Numbered from the stretch's first letter, positions 1 to 7,966 are shown. The stretch is 18,432 nt of DNA from Cyclobacteriaceae bacterium (GCA_015492915.1 WGED01000690.1:1-18432); one strand, 5' to 3'. The notes: generated by a model not told the origin, from the sequence alone. Translations and numbers: made by a program.

Positions 1-2
1 CG

Positions 3-110
3 GGCAGACAATTTGTCGAGGACGAATTAAATCAGACCACCCATTACGAGCAACTGATAAAAATCTATGAAAATGTTGTCAACAATGCCAATATAACTAA
101 TCCCGGTTAG
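3..110 (+). CDS. C-terminal end of an upstream gene, probably a glycosyltransferase (partial)
   Basis: An open frame enters from the left edge and ends at TAG, giving 35 residues that begin GRQFVEDEL and include HYEQLIKIYENVV. The other two forward frames are closed here. A short amphipathic stretch of the form YEQLIKIYENVV just before the stop resembles the C-terminal helix of many GT4 glycosyltransferases, and the setting fits, but the catalytic part is outside the window. The family call is therefore an inference from a short tail. The gene is on the same strand as the radical SAM, hydrolase and flippase genes, separated from them by 334 bp. Confidence 0.55.
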   Translation, partial: GRQFVEDELNQTTHYEQLIKIYENVVNNANITNPG

Positions 111-215
111 GGGAGGGCTGCGGGCAACACGGAGAGACAATAGCGCCATTTTTAAGGACAGACAAAAATATCATTGTGCTTCTGTGCTGGTTTTTAATGG
201 ACATCAGATGCGCGA

Positions 216-243
216 TTGATAGCAACCCTTAAATATGTATCAT
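216..243 (+). promoter_or_regulatory. Putative sigma70 promoter for the radical SAM-hydrolase-flippase block
   Basis: TTGATA (216-221) and TATCAT (238-243) each match the consensus at 5 of 6 positions and are 16 bp apart. Transcription would start near 250 and leave a leader of about 195 nt before the ATG at 445. This is pattern matching only; AT-rich intergenic DNA gives such matches by chance. Confidence 0.4.
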
Positions 244-396
244 ATTCATCTCATTACACCAACAGCAAACGCTTCAGACAACGCAGGAGCAGTTGTCAGA
301 AATAACGGGCTATTGCCATAAAAATAAAAGGGTGCGCAGTTGCCCTGAATTTCAATCGCCACAGGCATACCCTGCGGCTTCGATGATATGGACCAC

Positions 397-420
397 CTGG
401 GGGCATTAATACCCCTTCAG
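397..420 (+). promoter_or_regulatory. Hairpin in the leader of the radical SAM gene
   Basis: CTG plus GGGG (397-403) can pair with CCCC (412-415) plus CAG (418-420), with a two-base bulge and an 8-nt loop. It ends 24 nt before the ATG at 445. No T-tract follows, so it is not an ordinary intrinsic terminator. It could affect translation or mRNA stability; no function is shown. Confidence 0.3.
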
Positions 421-444
421 GTTAATCGGAAATTATTACAATAA

Positions 445-1578
445 ATGGACTTAACAATCATTCCCACCTTCAGGTGCAACTCCCGCTGCCAAATGTGCTA
501 TGTGTGGAAAAGCCCCACTGAGCCAAAAGAAGAGCTCCGCCTCTCGACACTTGAAAAACTGCCTGACGGGTTTGATAACATCAACGTCTCGGGTGGAGAA
601 CCAACACTCAGAAAAGACCTGCCTGAAATCATCGACTTGATTTACCCGAAAGGCAGAATCATTGAAATAAGCTCCAACGGCCTGCGACCTGAAAAATTAA
701 TTGCCATAATAAAGAAATACCCGGACATAAAGGTAAGATTCAGCCTTGAAGGTGACGCCGCTACGAGCAATCGTATCCGCGGCGAAAAAAATGGCTTTGC
801 AATCAAAACTGAAGGACTCAGAAAGCTAAAGGAAGCCGGAGGCACAGACCTCGGATTCGCATTGGTGATCCAGGATGAAAATGTAGAGCAGCTTGTTAAT
901 ATATACGAATTTTCTCAAAAAGAAGGATTTGAATTAGCAACATCCACATTGCACAATGCATGGCAGTTTTATAAAAACGATAACTATTTTTATGATCGCA
1001 CGCAGGTGGCAAAACAGGTTGAAGGTTTGGTGATTTCAATGCTGAAAACAAATAACGTAAAAAACTGGTTTCGGGCTTACCTTAATCTTGGTCTGATTGA
1101 GAAAATTCTTGGGCATAATCGCCTGATAAAATGCACCGCAGGCAGCGATTTTGCCTTCATTGACCCATGGTCTGATGTATGGGCATGTAATGTAAGAACT
1201 GATTTGCCGCTGGGTAATCTGGAGAGACAAAACTGGCGCGACATAATATCAGGCTCCCAGTATAATGACATCACATACAAGGTGGAAAATTGCAAACAAA
1301 ACTGCTGGATGGTTACAACTGCCCGCACAGCCATGCGTTCCTCTTTATCGCCAAAACTACCTAAACTTGAACCGCTATTATGGGTGCTGAAAAACAAGAT
1401 CAAAGCGACTCTAGGCATTGATATCCATATTGAACAGTACATAGATTATGGCAATGTTTCTGATACCCCCATTATCGAACGCATCAATTTTCTTGACCAC
1501 AAAGACAAAGGAAAACTGGAAAGAGGCCGCGATACAATTGAAAAACGATATCCCCTGAAAGAATTTGAAAACACCTGA
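445..1578 (+). CDS. Radical SAM protein with a SPASM-like C-terminal cysteine cluster
   Basis: The 377-residue protein begins with the radical SAM cluster motif CNSRCQMC (C11, C15, C18: CX3CX2C), which binds the SAM-chelating 4Fe-4S cluster. It is followed by the SAM-contact motif SGGEP (49-53) and the barrel strands EISSNG and RFSLEGD. The C-terminal half has C230, C249, C283 and C287, a spacing that suggests one auxiliary iron-sulfur cluster as in SPASM or twitch domains. Such enzymes often modify peptides or sugars by radical chemistry in the cytoplasm; the substrate cannot be read from the sequence. An in-frame TAA directly precedes the ATG, so the start cannot lie further upstream, although the ribosome binding site is weak. 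The hydrolase gene follows after 14 bp, so they are probably co-transcribed. The family call is secure, the reaction is unknown. Confidence 0.9.
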   Translation: MDLTIIPTFRCNSRCQMCYVWKSPTEPKEELRLSTLEKLPDGFDNINVSGGEPTLRKDLPEIIDLIYPKGRIIEISSNGLRPEKLIAIIKKYPDIKVRFSLEGDAATSNRIRGEKNGFAIKTEGLRKLKEAGGTDLGFALVIQDENVEQLVNIYEFSQKEGFELATSTLHNAWQFYKNDNYFYDRTQVAKQVEGLVISMLKTNNVKNWFRAYLNLGLIEKILGHNRLIKCTAGSDFAFIDPWSDVWACNVRTDLPLGNLERQNWRDIISGSQYNDITYKVENCKQNCWMVTTARTAMRSSLSPKLPKLEPLLWVLKNKIKATLGIDIHIEQYIDYGNVSDTPIIERINFLDHKDKGKLERGRDTIEKRYPLKEFENT

Positions 1579-1592
1579 GCATAACCAGGCTG

Positions 1593-3287
1593 ATGTATTT
1601 CAAATTATCACTTCACAATTTTTTCAAATTTGTTTTATACGCTGTTATTTTTGCCGTTTCTTCATCCAATGCAGCAGCCACATCAAAATACAATGCGACT
1701 ATTGTTATTGACAGCAATGACCTGAAGAAGAAGGTCAATCGGAATTTGTTTGGTATATCTTTGGCAAAACTGCATCGACAGCAGTGGCGCCCTCCGGTGG
1801 ATTTAACAAGCCGCGATTTACAGCTTTTACTGAAAGAGCTTTCACCTACATTCATTACCCTTGATAATACACAATTGGGGCTGCCATTCTATATTGACAG
1901 TGTCGGAAATAAATCAACACGACTCTCCACTCAAGAATCGTTTGAGAGAATGAACATTCCGCGTAAAGGTGTGGCGAAACAACTGTTCGCAAAGATCGAG
2001 AACGATAAATACTATAACAGAGGCCAACCCCCCCATAAAAACTATGATGACCTTCTACAGTATTTTCAATCATTAGAGCCAACCCCAGGTTTTGCTCTTC
2101 GCATCCCTGTATTTTTTACTGACGTACAAGGTATTTTCCGCGCTTTAAAACACAAGCTTGATCCTGAAAGTGGCGTAGCGCTGGTTAGATATCTTACTGA
2201 TTCGGTTGATAGCGAATATGGGAAATTAAGAGCAAAAAATGGCCGCAAAGCTCCTTATGACATTCAATATATTGTCTTAGGAAACGAGCTGTGGGCGAAT
2301 AATATGTGGGAAGACCTGGCAATTAAAGACATAGCTGGCCAGATAAAACGCTTTTCAGATGGAATCAGGGCCGTAAATCCTAATATAAAGCTCGGTATAA
2401 ATTTACTTGATGATTCTTATCCCCATAAATTTCTCAAGCCCAACGTGGAAACGCAACATAAAAAATTGATGAACTATAATCAGACACTTTTCTCCAGGAT
2501 AAAACACAGTATCGATTTTGTGACTTTTCATGTATACGGGGGGCTTGCAACAGAGGATCTAAACAAGCCGTTAAACACAACGCAATGGCAATATATTTTA
2601 TCGCAAAGTTTTTTCAAAGCACGATATAACGTACCCCGGAAACATGCTTCTTTTGTACATGGCTCCGATTCCAAAATTGCGATAGCGATAGATGAATACA
2701 GTGGACCAACCTCAACATTGGGTGGAGCCATATATAATGCGGATTATATTATCCATATGCTGGAGAATGACTATGAATATGCAACAGGATGGTCACTGGG
2801 CATTATGGAACCCGATAACCATTTCGGCATCATTGGTGTGGAAAAAAAATCCGGGAAAGAGAATTACTACCGCAAGCCCGGTTTCTTTGCGCTAAAGCTG
2901 TTTACACAACATATGAAAGGAAGTTTGGTAAATTATGAAGTTGATTCACCCAAATACAACACAAGCAAAATAACATGGGAACGTTATTTTGACTGGCCGG
3001 CTGAGAACGATATTCCATCCCTTTCTATGGTTGCCAGCAGACAGGGAGAAAAAATTTACGCCATTATTGTCAATCGAAATATTAACGAAGATATCAAAAC
3101 CAGAATCCATCTAAAAGGGAAGGATGATGGAAAGTTTGCAAAATTATTTATTCTCTCAGGTGATTCTTTAAATTCTACGCACGTTGAAGTGACTGAGAAA
3201 GACCTGACTATTAATAAAAAATTTCTTGATATCGTTTTTCAGCGACACTCAGTAACCGCAATTGAAATTACGCTTACCCACCATTAA
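1593..3287 (+). CDS. Secreted glycoside hydrolase-like protein, clan GH-A (GH39/GH51-like)
   Basis: The 564-residue protein opens with a signal peptide: a basic start, a hydrophobic stretch at about 10-23 and an AAA cleavage region near 27-29. The body resembles clan GH-A retaining glycosidases such as GH51 arabinofuranosidases and GH39 enzymes. VLGNELW puts the likely acid/base at E232 directly after N231, TFHVYGG lies at 311-317, and AIDEYSG gives the likely nucleophile E368. A beta-rich C-terminal part (about 445-564, including YAIIVNRN) matches the accessory sandwich of these families. It probably acts in the periplasm or outside, perhaps trimming or releasing the polysaccharide made by this locus; the sugar specificity is unknown. 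It starts 14 bp after the radical SAM gene. The exact GH family needs a profile search. Both catalytic carboxylates appear intact, so activity is plausible. Confidence 0.8.
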   Translation: MYFKLSLHNFFKFVLYAVIFAVSSSNAAATSKYNATIVIDSNDLKKKVNRNLFGISLAKLHRQQWRPPVDLTSRDLQLLLKELSPTFITLDNTQLGLPFYIDSVGNKSTRLSTQESFERMNIPRKGVAKQLFAKIENDKYYNRGQPPHKNYDDLLQYFQSLEPTPGFALRIPVFFTDVQGIFRALKHKLDPESGVALVRYLTDSVDSEYGKLRAKNGRKAPYDIQYIVLGNELWANNMWEDLAIKDIAGQIKRFSDGIRAVNPNIKLGINLLDDSYPHKFLKPNVETQHKKLMNYNQTLFSRIKHSIDFVTFHVYGGLATEDLNKPLNTTQWQYILSQSFFKARYNVPRKHASFVHGSDSKIAIAIDEYSGPTSTLGGAIYNADYIIHMLENDYEYATGWSLGIMEPDNHFGIIGVEKKSGKENYYRKPGFFALKLFTQHMKGSLVNYEVDSPKYNTSKITWERYFDWPAENDIPSLSMVASRQGEKIYAIIVNRNINEDIKTRIHLKGKDDGKFAKLFILSGDSLNSTHVEVTEKDLTINKKFLDIVFQRHSVTAIEITLTHH

Positions 3288-3290
3288 TCA

Positions 3291-3464
3291 ATGATTCACA
3301 CTAATCTGTCAGCTGGACACTCATGGGGCCTTCCTTTCATGGTTGGTTACTTTCTGGCTTCGCCTTTTTCCTCACCACTGATGACAACCTGTCAAGGTAA
3401 GTCTGTTGGGGAGCGCTTGTCCGGAGGAATACCCAGTCCTGATAAAAACGGTCTGGCTAAGTAA
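3291..3464 (+). CDS. Possible small ORF (57 aa) between the hydrolase and flippase genes
   Basis: An ATG-started frame of 57 codons ends at TAA. It starts 3 nt after the hydrolase stop and stops 8 nt before the flippase ATG, so it fills the gap almost exactly. The product begins MIHTNLSAGHSW, has a weakly hydrophobic stretch at about 14-31 (LPFMVGYFLASPFSSPLM) and a hydrophilic tail ending DKNGLAK. It lies in the same frame as the hydrolase, beyond its TAA, so it could also be a decayed or read-through extension of that gene. No Shine-Dalgarno sequence precedes the ATG and no family is recognised. A stop-free run of this length is not rare by chance. Translation of it could couple the hydrolase gene to the flippase gene. 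Confidence 0.3.
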   Translation: MIHTNLSAGHSWGLPFMVGYFLASPFSSPLMTTCQGKSVGERLSGGIPSPDKNGLAK

Positions 3465-3472
3465 TTATACGC

Positions 3473-4840
3473 ATGACAAATATATTAAGAACAAAGCTTG
3501 CGAAGATCCTGACAAATAACCGTATTTCTGTATTTCGTGCAAGCGTCTGGATTACCGCCTCTCAGGCCATTCTGTTTTTGTGCCAGTTTCTTACCGGAGT
3601 AATTATTGCCCGCACGCTGCTACCTGACGGAAGAGGACAATATGCAATCCTTCTACTTATTCCAACAATGTTGAATCTGATTGGCAACATGGGGCTCAGT
3701 ATTGCCAACAGCCACTATTCAGCCAAAAACCCAAGCTTATCCAAGGCCCTTTGCGCAAACAATATATGGTTTAGTTTGTTTTCCTGCTTCCTGTGGGGCG
3801 CCATTTTTATATACGTTTATTACAATTTTGGTTTCGGTTCATATTCTGAATTTATCACCATCAATCATATATACATTATGATTGCAGCGACTTTCTTTCT
3901 TTTCTTGTCTGGTTACTCGCATTCCTTACTGTTAGGCACCAATCATGTTTCAGCGAACAATATCGTTAGACTTTCCCAGCCTTTCATATTCATCGGCACA
4001 TTGATTTTTATCTATTTTCTAAGTGGCTTAACAGTCTGGAACAGCTATCGCTCATGGCTTATCAGTATTGGAGCAAGCTGCTTGATCACCGTATTTTTTC
4101 TTATACGTCTTGGATTGTTTTCATTAAGACCCAGCCTCCCACTATTCATCAGCAGTATAAAGCTTGGGGCAAAAGGTGTGCTTGCAGCGGTTGCAGGCTT
4201 TATCATTATTCAATCAGATATTTTAATGATTCGCCATTTCAGGGATGATACGGAAACGGGAATATACAGCATTGCTGCAACTTTGGCCTTTTTGCTGATT
4301 GCTATTCCACAATCAACGGGAAAGGTATTGTTCCCCTACATCTCCAAACTTGAACACAGGGAAGGCGGAGATGGTACAGACACTGCCATTATTTATTGTC
4401 GGATAACATTTCTGATAACAGTCTCGGTGGCATTTATCGCCATCATACTGGCGCCATTTATGATTTCCTTTGTTTATGGTGAAGCATACAGTGCGTCAGC
4501 TACGCCATTTATTATTTTGGCATTGGCTATTGCATTCAGCGGTTATGTCTTTGTACTTGATGCCCAGCTTTATGCCAGAGAACAGGTCTGGGTGGCAACG
4601 GTGTGTTCGGTGCTCGCTGCATTACTCAATATTGGCCTGAATATCTATTTGATTCCTCAGTATGGTGCTGTTGGCGCCGCCATCACCTCATTTATCTCAT
4701 ACCTGTTTTATGCTTTTTCAGTCGCCGCTTTCTATTTCAGCTTGGTAAACAGAAGCATTGGTGAACTGTGCCCGCGCAGCTCCGATATCAAATTAATCGC
4801 TCACTTCGTAAATAACAAGATATTGGCTAAATTGAAGTAA
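3473..4840 (+). CDS. wzx: Wzx-type polysaccharide repeat-unit flippase (MOP superfamily)
   Basis: The 455-residue protein is a chain of hydrophobic segments with short loops, about 12 or more membrane spans. The N-terminal pattern (FRASVWITASQAILFLCQF, then ARTLLPDGRGQYAIL) is typical of the polysaccharide transporter branch of the MOP flippases. The stretch IPQYGAVGAAITSFISYL at about 404-421 is a common signature near the C-terminus. It would move the undecaprenyl-linked repeat unit across the inner membrane. It is the last gene of the rightward block and converges with the phosphoglycosyltransferase gene, with 125 bp between them. Its ribosome binding site is weak, which would fit translational coupling with upstream reading. 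Wzx proteins vary greatly in sequence, so the substrate cannot be inferred. Confidence 0.88.
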   Translation: MTNILRTKLAKILTNNRISVFRASVWITASQAILFLCQFLTGVIIARTLLPDGRGQYAILLLIPTMLNLIGNMGLSIANSHYSAKNPSLSKALCANNIWFSLFSCFLWGAIFIYVYYNFGFGSYSEFITINHIYIMIAATFFLFLSGYSHSLLLGTNHVSANNIVRLSQPFIFIGTLIFIYFLSGLTVWNSYRSWLISIGASCLITVFFLIRLGLFSLRPSLPLFISSIKLGAKGVLAAVAGFIIIQSDILMIRHFRDDTETGIYSIAATLAFLLIAIPQSTGKVLFPYISKLEHREGGDGTDTAIIYCRITFLITVSVAFIAIILAPFMISFVYGEAYSASATPFIILALAIAFSGYVFVLDAQLYAREQVWVATVCSVLAALLNIGLNIYLIPQYGAVGAAITSFISYLFYAFSVAAFYFSLVNRSIGELCPRSSDIKLIAHFVNNKILAKLK

Positions 4841-4965
4841 CTATCAGGCAAGACAACTGGCAAGGTGCCGTGAGGCGTCATCGTTATTCTATCTATTGCA
4901 ACGCCGCCAGCGCGGAAAAAGGCCAGCATCGCGCCACGAACGATGATTGTTAACATCCCCTTACC

Positions 4966-6372
4966 TTAGTAGGCGTTTTTTCCTGTAAACCCTGTGTATA
5001 CGGTCAAACACAATATCCGCACATCAAAGAACAATGACCAGCGGCGGATATATTCCAGATCATAACGTATCCGCTGTTCCATTTTCTCAATGGTGTCTGT
5101 TTCCCCACGCCAGCCATTTACCTGTGCCCAGCCTGTGATTCCGGGCTTGACCTTGTGGCGTAGCATATAACACCCTATTAATTTTCTGTACTTTTGATTG
5201 TGAATAACCGCATGTGGTCGCGGTCCGATTAATGACATATTCCCTTGGATTACATTTATCAACTGGGGGAGTTCATCCAATGATGTCTGCCTGAGAATTT
5301 TACCCACCCTGGTAATGCGCTGATCACACTTTGTTGCTTGCTGGATATTTTCCCCATCATCACAACAATACATTGTCCGGAATTTGTATACATAAATTTC
5401 CTGTCCGTTTAGCCCAAACCTGCGTTGTTTGAAAATCACAGGACCCGGCGATGTTAATTTCACCGCCAGGGCGATCAATAAGCAGGGGAGCAGAGCCACG
5501 GCGGCGATTATTGCGCCAAATACAATATCTTCAATTCGTTTCACCAGACCATCAATATCATAGAATGGGCTTTCAACAATGCTCACCACGGGAACATCAC
5601 CAAACATCGACCACCTTCCATGCAGCATATGAAATGATTCAAAGTCCTGTGCGATGTAGATTGAGGTTGTTGTGTCTGAGCAGTCCAGAATGAATTCTTT
5701 GATGCGCACTTCGGCCTGAAATGGCAGTGCAATAATAATGAGGTCTACTTCGCCGTTATGTGCCTGACTCAACAGACTGTCCAGGCCTCCGATATGATCA
5801 TATTGGCGACTGTTGGTTATTCGCCCGTCTTTATTTTTTCGATCATCGAAAAATCCTGTGAACCGCAAACCCATCCATTTGTTTTCCGTTATGTGACTGG
5901 CCAGATCTTCCCCCAACCGCGTACACCCAACGATGGCAACTTTTCGTGAATTAAACCCTTTTTTTCTTAAATTTCGCGTAACAAAACGCAAAATAACCCG
6001 TGAAATGGCAAGCGCAACGGGCACCGATAATATCCATACCAGCAGACTTATATTCAAATAGGATTCTTCAACCCCAACTATAAGTGTAATGCCAAGTAGT
6101 AATGTTGCAGTTAATACCCAGGAAATAAGGATTTTTGAAATTTCTTTGGATAACGAAGAAATTCTCCATGAACGATACAGGCCATTGGCTGAGGCACAGA
6201 GATAAAAGACTATTGCAGCCATAAGAACAGTCAACGTGTCTTGTTCTTGCCATAGCCTCAAGTCTGAGGTGACGACTAAAAGATAACTTAGCAACAACAA
6301 TGTTGTATCTATCAATTTATGCAACAAGGCAAGTTTTGAGTGATGTGGTCTTATTAAACCTGTTTGCTTCAT
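4966..6372 (-). CDS. Undecaprenyl-phosphate sugar phosphotransferase (WcaJ/WbaP-type initiating enzyme)
   Basis: The 468-residue protein has the layout of polyprenyl-phosphate hexose-1-phosphate transferases. Four N-terminal membrane segments lie at about 20-38, 45-65, 82-100 and 108-126. A nucleotide-binding-like cytoplasmic domain follows at about 140-260 (KVAIVGCTRLGEDL). A further hydrophobic segment at about 282-305 leads into the catalytic domain. Signature motifs are SPGPVIFKQRRFGLNG (308-323), KFRTM (330-334), the D366-E367 pair in TSLDELPQLINVIQGNMSL, and KPGITGWAQVNGWRGET (409-425). It transfers a sugar phosphate, often glucose-1-P or galactose-1-P, from UDP-sugar to undecaprenyl phosphate and so starts the repeat unit. 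The start has AGGGA about 10 nt upstream. A 470-bp gap separates it from the rest of the leftward operon, so it may have its own promoter. Confidence 0.95.
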   Translation of the reverse strand: MKQTGLIRPHHSKLALLHKLIDTTLLLLSYLLVVTSDLRLWQEQDTLTVLMAAIVFYLCASANGLYRSWRISSLSKEISKILISWVLTATLLLGITLIVGVEESYLNISLLVWILSVPVALAISRVILRFVTRNLRKKGFNSRKVAIVGCTRLGEDLASHITENKWMGLRFTGFFDDRKNKDGRITNSRQYDHIGGLDSLLSQAHNGEVDLIIIALPFQAEVRIKEFILDCSDTTTSIYIAQDFESFHMLHGRWSMFGDVPVVSIVESPFYDIDGLVKRIEDIVFGAIIAAVALLPCLLIALAVKLTSPGPVIFKQRRFGLNGQEIYVYKFRTMYCCDDGENIQQATKCDQRITRVGKILRQTSLDELPQLINVIQGNMSLIGPRPHAVIHNQKYRKLIGCYMLRHKVKPGITGWAQVNGWRGETDTIEKMEQRIRYDLEYIRRWSLFFDVRILCLTVYTGFTGKNAY

Positions 6373-6419
6373 GCTGAATCAATCCCTGATTATATTTCTG
6401 CTTTGTGCTGTTTAAAAAG

Positions 6420-6436
6420 TGCAAAAGCATTTCCTT
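6420..6436 (-). promoter_or_regulatory. Weak sigma54-like -24/-12 element upstream of the initiating transferase
   Basis: Read on the minus strand the site is AAGGAAATGCTTTTGCA. The invariant GG and GC are 10 bp apart as sigma54 promoters require, and the -12 part TTTTGCA is a full match, but the -24 part lacks the usual TGGCAC. A start near 6409 would give a leader of about 37 nt that still contains the AGGGA ribosome binding site. Confidence 0.25.
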
Positions 6437-6640
6437 GGGCTCCCATGCACCTGACCAAGCAACATCTGTTTATTTCGTCCCTCCCCAGCCAGTACTTCCC
6501 AATACGGGAACAGGCCTGAAAGATCAGTATTTGTCAGCTGGTTTTCACATCCGTCCATGAATAGTGATGAGAAGGTTTTTGGCGGGCTTTTTGCGACAAA
6601 CCCGGCACCCGATTATTGCATAATTTTTTATCTGGCTGCG

Positions 6641-6666
6641 CCCAGTATTTCAAAGCTGAAGCTGGG
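6641..6666. promoter_or_regulatory. Interrupted dyad, possible operator
   Basis: The plus strand reads CCCAG-tat-TTCA-aagc-TGAA-g-CTGGG, so outer arms of 5 bp and inner arms of 4 bp are nested around a 4-nt loop. It covers the minus-strand -35-like TTGAAA at 6653-6648. No T-tract follows on the minus strand, which argues against a terminator. It could be a repressor site or a structured leader element. Confidence 0.3.
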
Positions 6667-6842
6667 TTTCAATGACTTTTTTATGTTAGATAGAAAACCT
6701 GTTTAATTTTTTAACCCGCAATAGATGGTCAATTATTGGTCAGCTTTTGGGTTTCATGCTCACTGTGACAGTCCCATAGCTATGTCGCGCGCTGCCGGAA
6801 ATCATACTTCAGGGCTTGAAAAACCTGTCTGGACGCATGTTA

Positions 6843-7964
6843 TTACGATTTTATCGCCTGATGATAAACATCCAATGTACATGCCGAAATTTTTTCCCAA
6901 TTGAAGTCATTTCCAACCTTTTCAATAAGTTTTTCATCGCAGGTACTGGATAAGCTGTCTTTTGCAAACAGAGTAATTTTTCGCGCCAATGCCTCTACAT
7001 CACCAACAGGAAATGTATTATCCATATTTTCGACAAGTTCTTTATTAGCCTCAATATCACTAACAATCAGCGGAAGCCCAAAACTCATCGCCTCAAGGAT
7101 CACCAACGGCAAACCTTCATGGTATGAGGGCAAAATAAAAATGCCGGCATTTGAATACAATTCACTGATTTCTTGCGCATTTAACGCACCCGCCATTATG
7201 ATATTTTTATTTTCCACCGCCGCTGCAAGCAGCCCCCGACTATAATCATCCTCATGGTCTGCACCACCAGCAATGACCAATTTCCAGCCAGTCAGGTTAA
7301 TTGCGCTAAATGCCGCCATGAGATCATGAAACCCCTTCTCAGGAACCAGGCGGCCTACAGCCAAAATATAACGTCTTTTGGAAAGGGCGTATTTTTTTTG
7401 TATGCGTGACGATGTGCTTGGTTTTTTAATTTGAACCCCATTAGGAATATAAGTGCAGACACGTCCGTATTTAACTTCAAGCTGATTCTTTATATGCCTG
7501 GAAACGGTAATAATTTGTGATCCGAACTTACTTCCCAGCTTTTCCCCCATCTTTAATGAAATGCTGGCAATACGGCCCCATTTCTTGCGTTCATAGTCCG
7601 GACCATGGTTTGTAACCACAACTTTAAGACCGGTCATTCGCGCCAAAGGCACCAGCAAGGATGGTCCTATTGAATGAATATGCAGAACATCAAATTGTTT
7701 TCGTTTGAAAAAAACAAGCATCACACCAAAAAAAGTATGTGTTATTGCTTCTACACTTTTTTTTCGGGGAGACCACAAGGGGTGTATTTTTACTCCTTTG
7801 TATTCGTAAGTAGAATTTTGCACGTATCCTCTTCGTGCAAATACAGTAACATCGACACCCGCCCTTACCAATGCGGGATACAGGTTTTCACAATGAGTTT
7901 CAACCCCACCCTGCACATCAGGAAAGCCTCGCGTCCCCAATACCGCCACACTTATGATATTCAT
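6843..7964 (-). CDS. GT4-family glycosyltransferase
   Basis: The 373-residue protein has the GT-B two-domain layout. The N-terminal domain begins VAVLGTRGFPDVQGGVETH, a form seen in GT4 enzymes with a DUF1972-like start, and the GG at 19-20 lies in the acceptor-side loop. The C-terminal domain carries VGRLVPEKG (203-211; R205 and K210 contact the donor phosphates) and YHEGLPLVILEAMSFG, an EX7E motif with E283 and E291. It would be a retaining enzyme adding a sugar from a nucleotide donor to the lipid-linked repeat unit on the cytoplasmic face. Donor and linkage cannot be told. Its ATG lies 2 bp after the polymerase stop, so the two are co-transcribed and probably translationally coupled. Confidence 0.92.
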   Translation of the reverse strand: MNIISVAVLGTRGFPDVQGGVETHCENLYPALVRAGVDVTVFARRGYVQNSTYEYKGVKIHPLWSPRKKSVEAITHTFFGVMLVFFKRKQFDVLHIHSIGPSLLVPLARMTGLKVVVTNHGPDYERKKWGRIASISLKMGEKLGSKFGSQIITVSRHIKNQLEVKYGRVCTYIPNGVQIKKPSTSSRIQKKYALSKRRYILAVGRLVPEKGFHDLMAAFSAINLTGWKLVIAGGADHEDDYSRGLLAAAVENKNIIMAGALNAQEISELYSNAGIFILPSYHEGLPLVILEAMSFGLPLIVSDIEANKELVENMDNTFPVGDVEALARKITLFAKDSLSSTCDEKLIEKVGNDFNWEKISACTLDVYHQAIKS

Positions 7965-7966
7965 GG

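Larger units (their letters stand above)
111..444. other. Intergenic region upstream of the radical SAM gene
   Basis: This 334-bp stretch holds no convincing gene. The longest ATG-started frames are an 11-codon one on the plus strand and a 36-codon one on the minus strand, neither with a ribosome binding site. It contains a sigma70-like promoter and a hairpin, listed separately. No terminator with a T-tract was seen after the left partial gene. Confidence 0.6.
6373..6842. other. 470-bp intergenic region between GT4 and the phosphoglycosyltransferase gene
   Basis: No well-supported gene is visible. Two overlapping short frames on opposite strands (6557-6706 plus, 49 aa; 6412-6558 minus, 48 aa) lack ribosome binding sites. 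On the minus strand there are promoter-like elements for the downstream gene: TTGAAA (6653-6648) and TAAAAA (6630-6625) 17 bp apart, a sigma54-like site at 6420-6436, and a perfect TATAAT at 6394-6389 with a poor -35. A dyad overlaps the first of these. The region is the only large break in the leftward gene series and is the likely control point for the initiating enzyme. Confidence 0.5.

Noticed and set aside
437..442. TACAAT as a -10 box directly before the radical SAM ATG
   Set aside because: Transcription would begin after the ATG, and the -35 at the right distance is poor.
4878..4946. 8-bp inverted repeat TCATCGTT/AACGATGA between the convergent flippase and transferase genes, considered as a bidirectional terminator
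   Set aside because: The loop is over 50 nt and no T-tract follows either arm, so a terminator is not supported.
6412..6558. 48-codon minus-strand ORF in the same gap
   Set aside because: No ribosome binding site, overlaps the plus-strand frame above and the promoter-like sites; product has no recognisable features.
6579..6595. Sigma54-like site on the plus strand (GG and GC correctly spaced)
   Set aside because: It would transcribe antisense into the GT4 gene, and several consensus positions fail.
6557..6706. 49-codon plus-strand ORF in the 470-bp gap, in a frame open back to about 6455
   Set aside because: No ribosome binding site, no recognisable family, and opposite in direction to both neighbours. 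A run this long is expected occasionally by chance across six frames.
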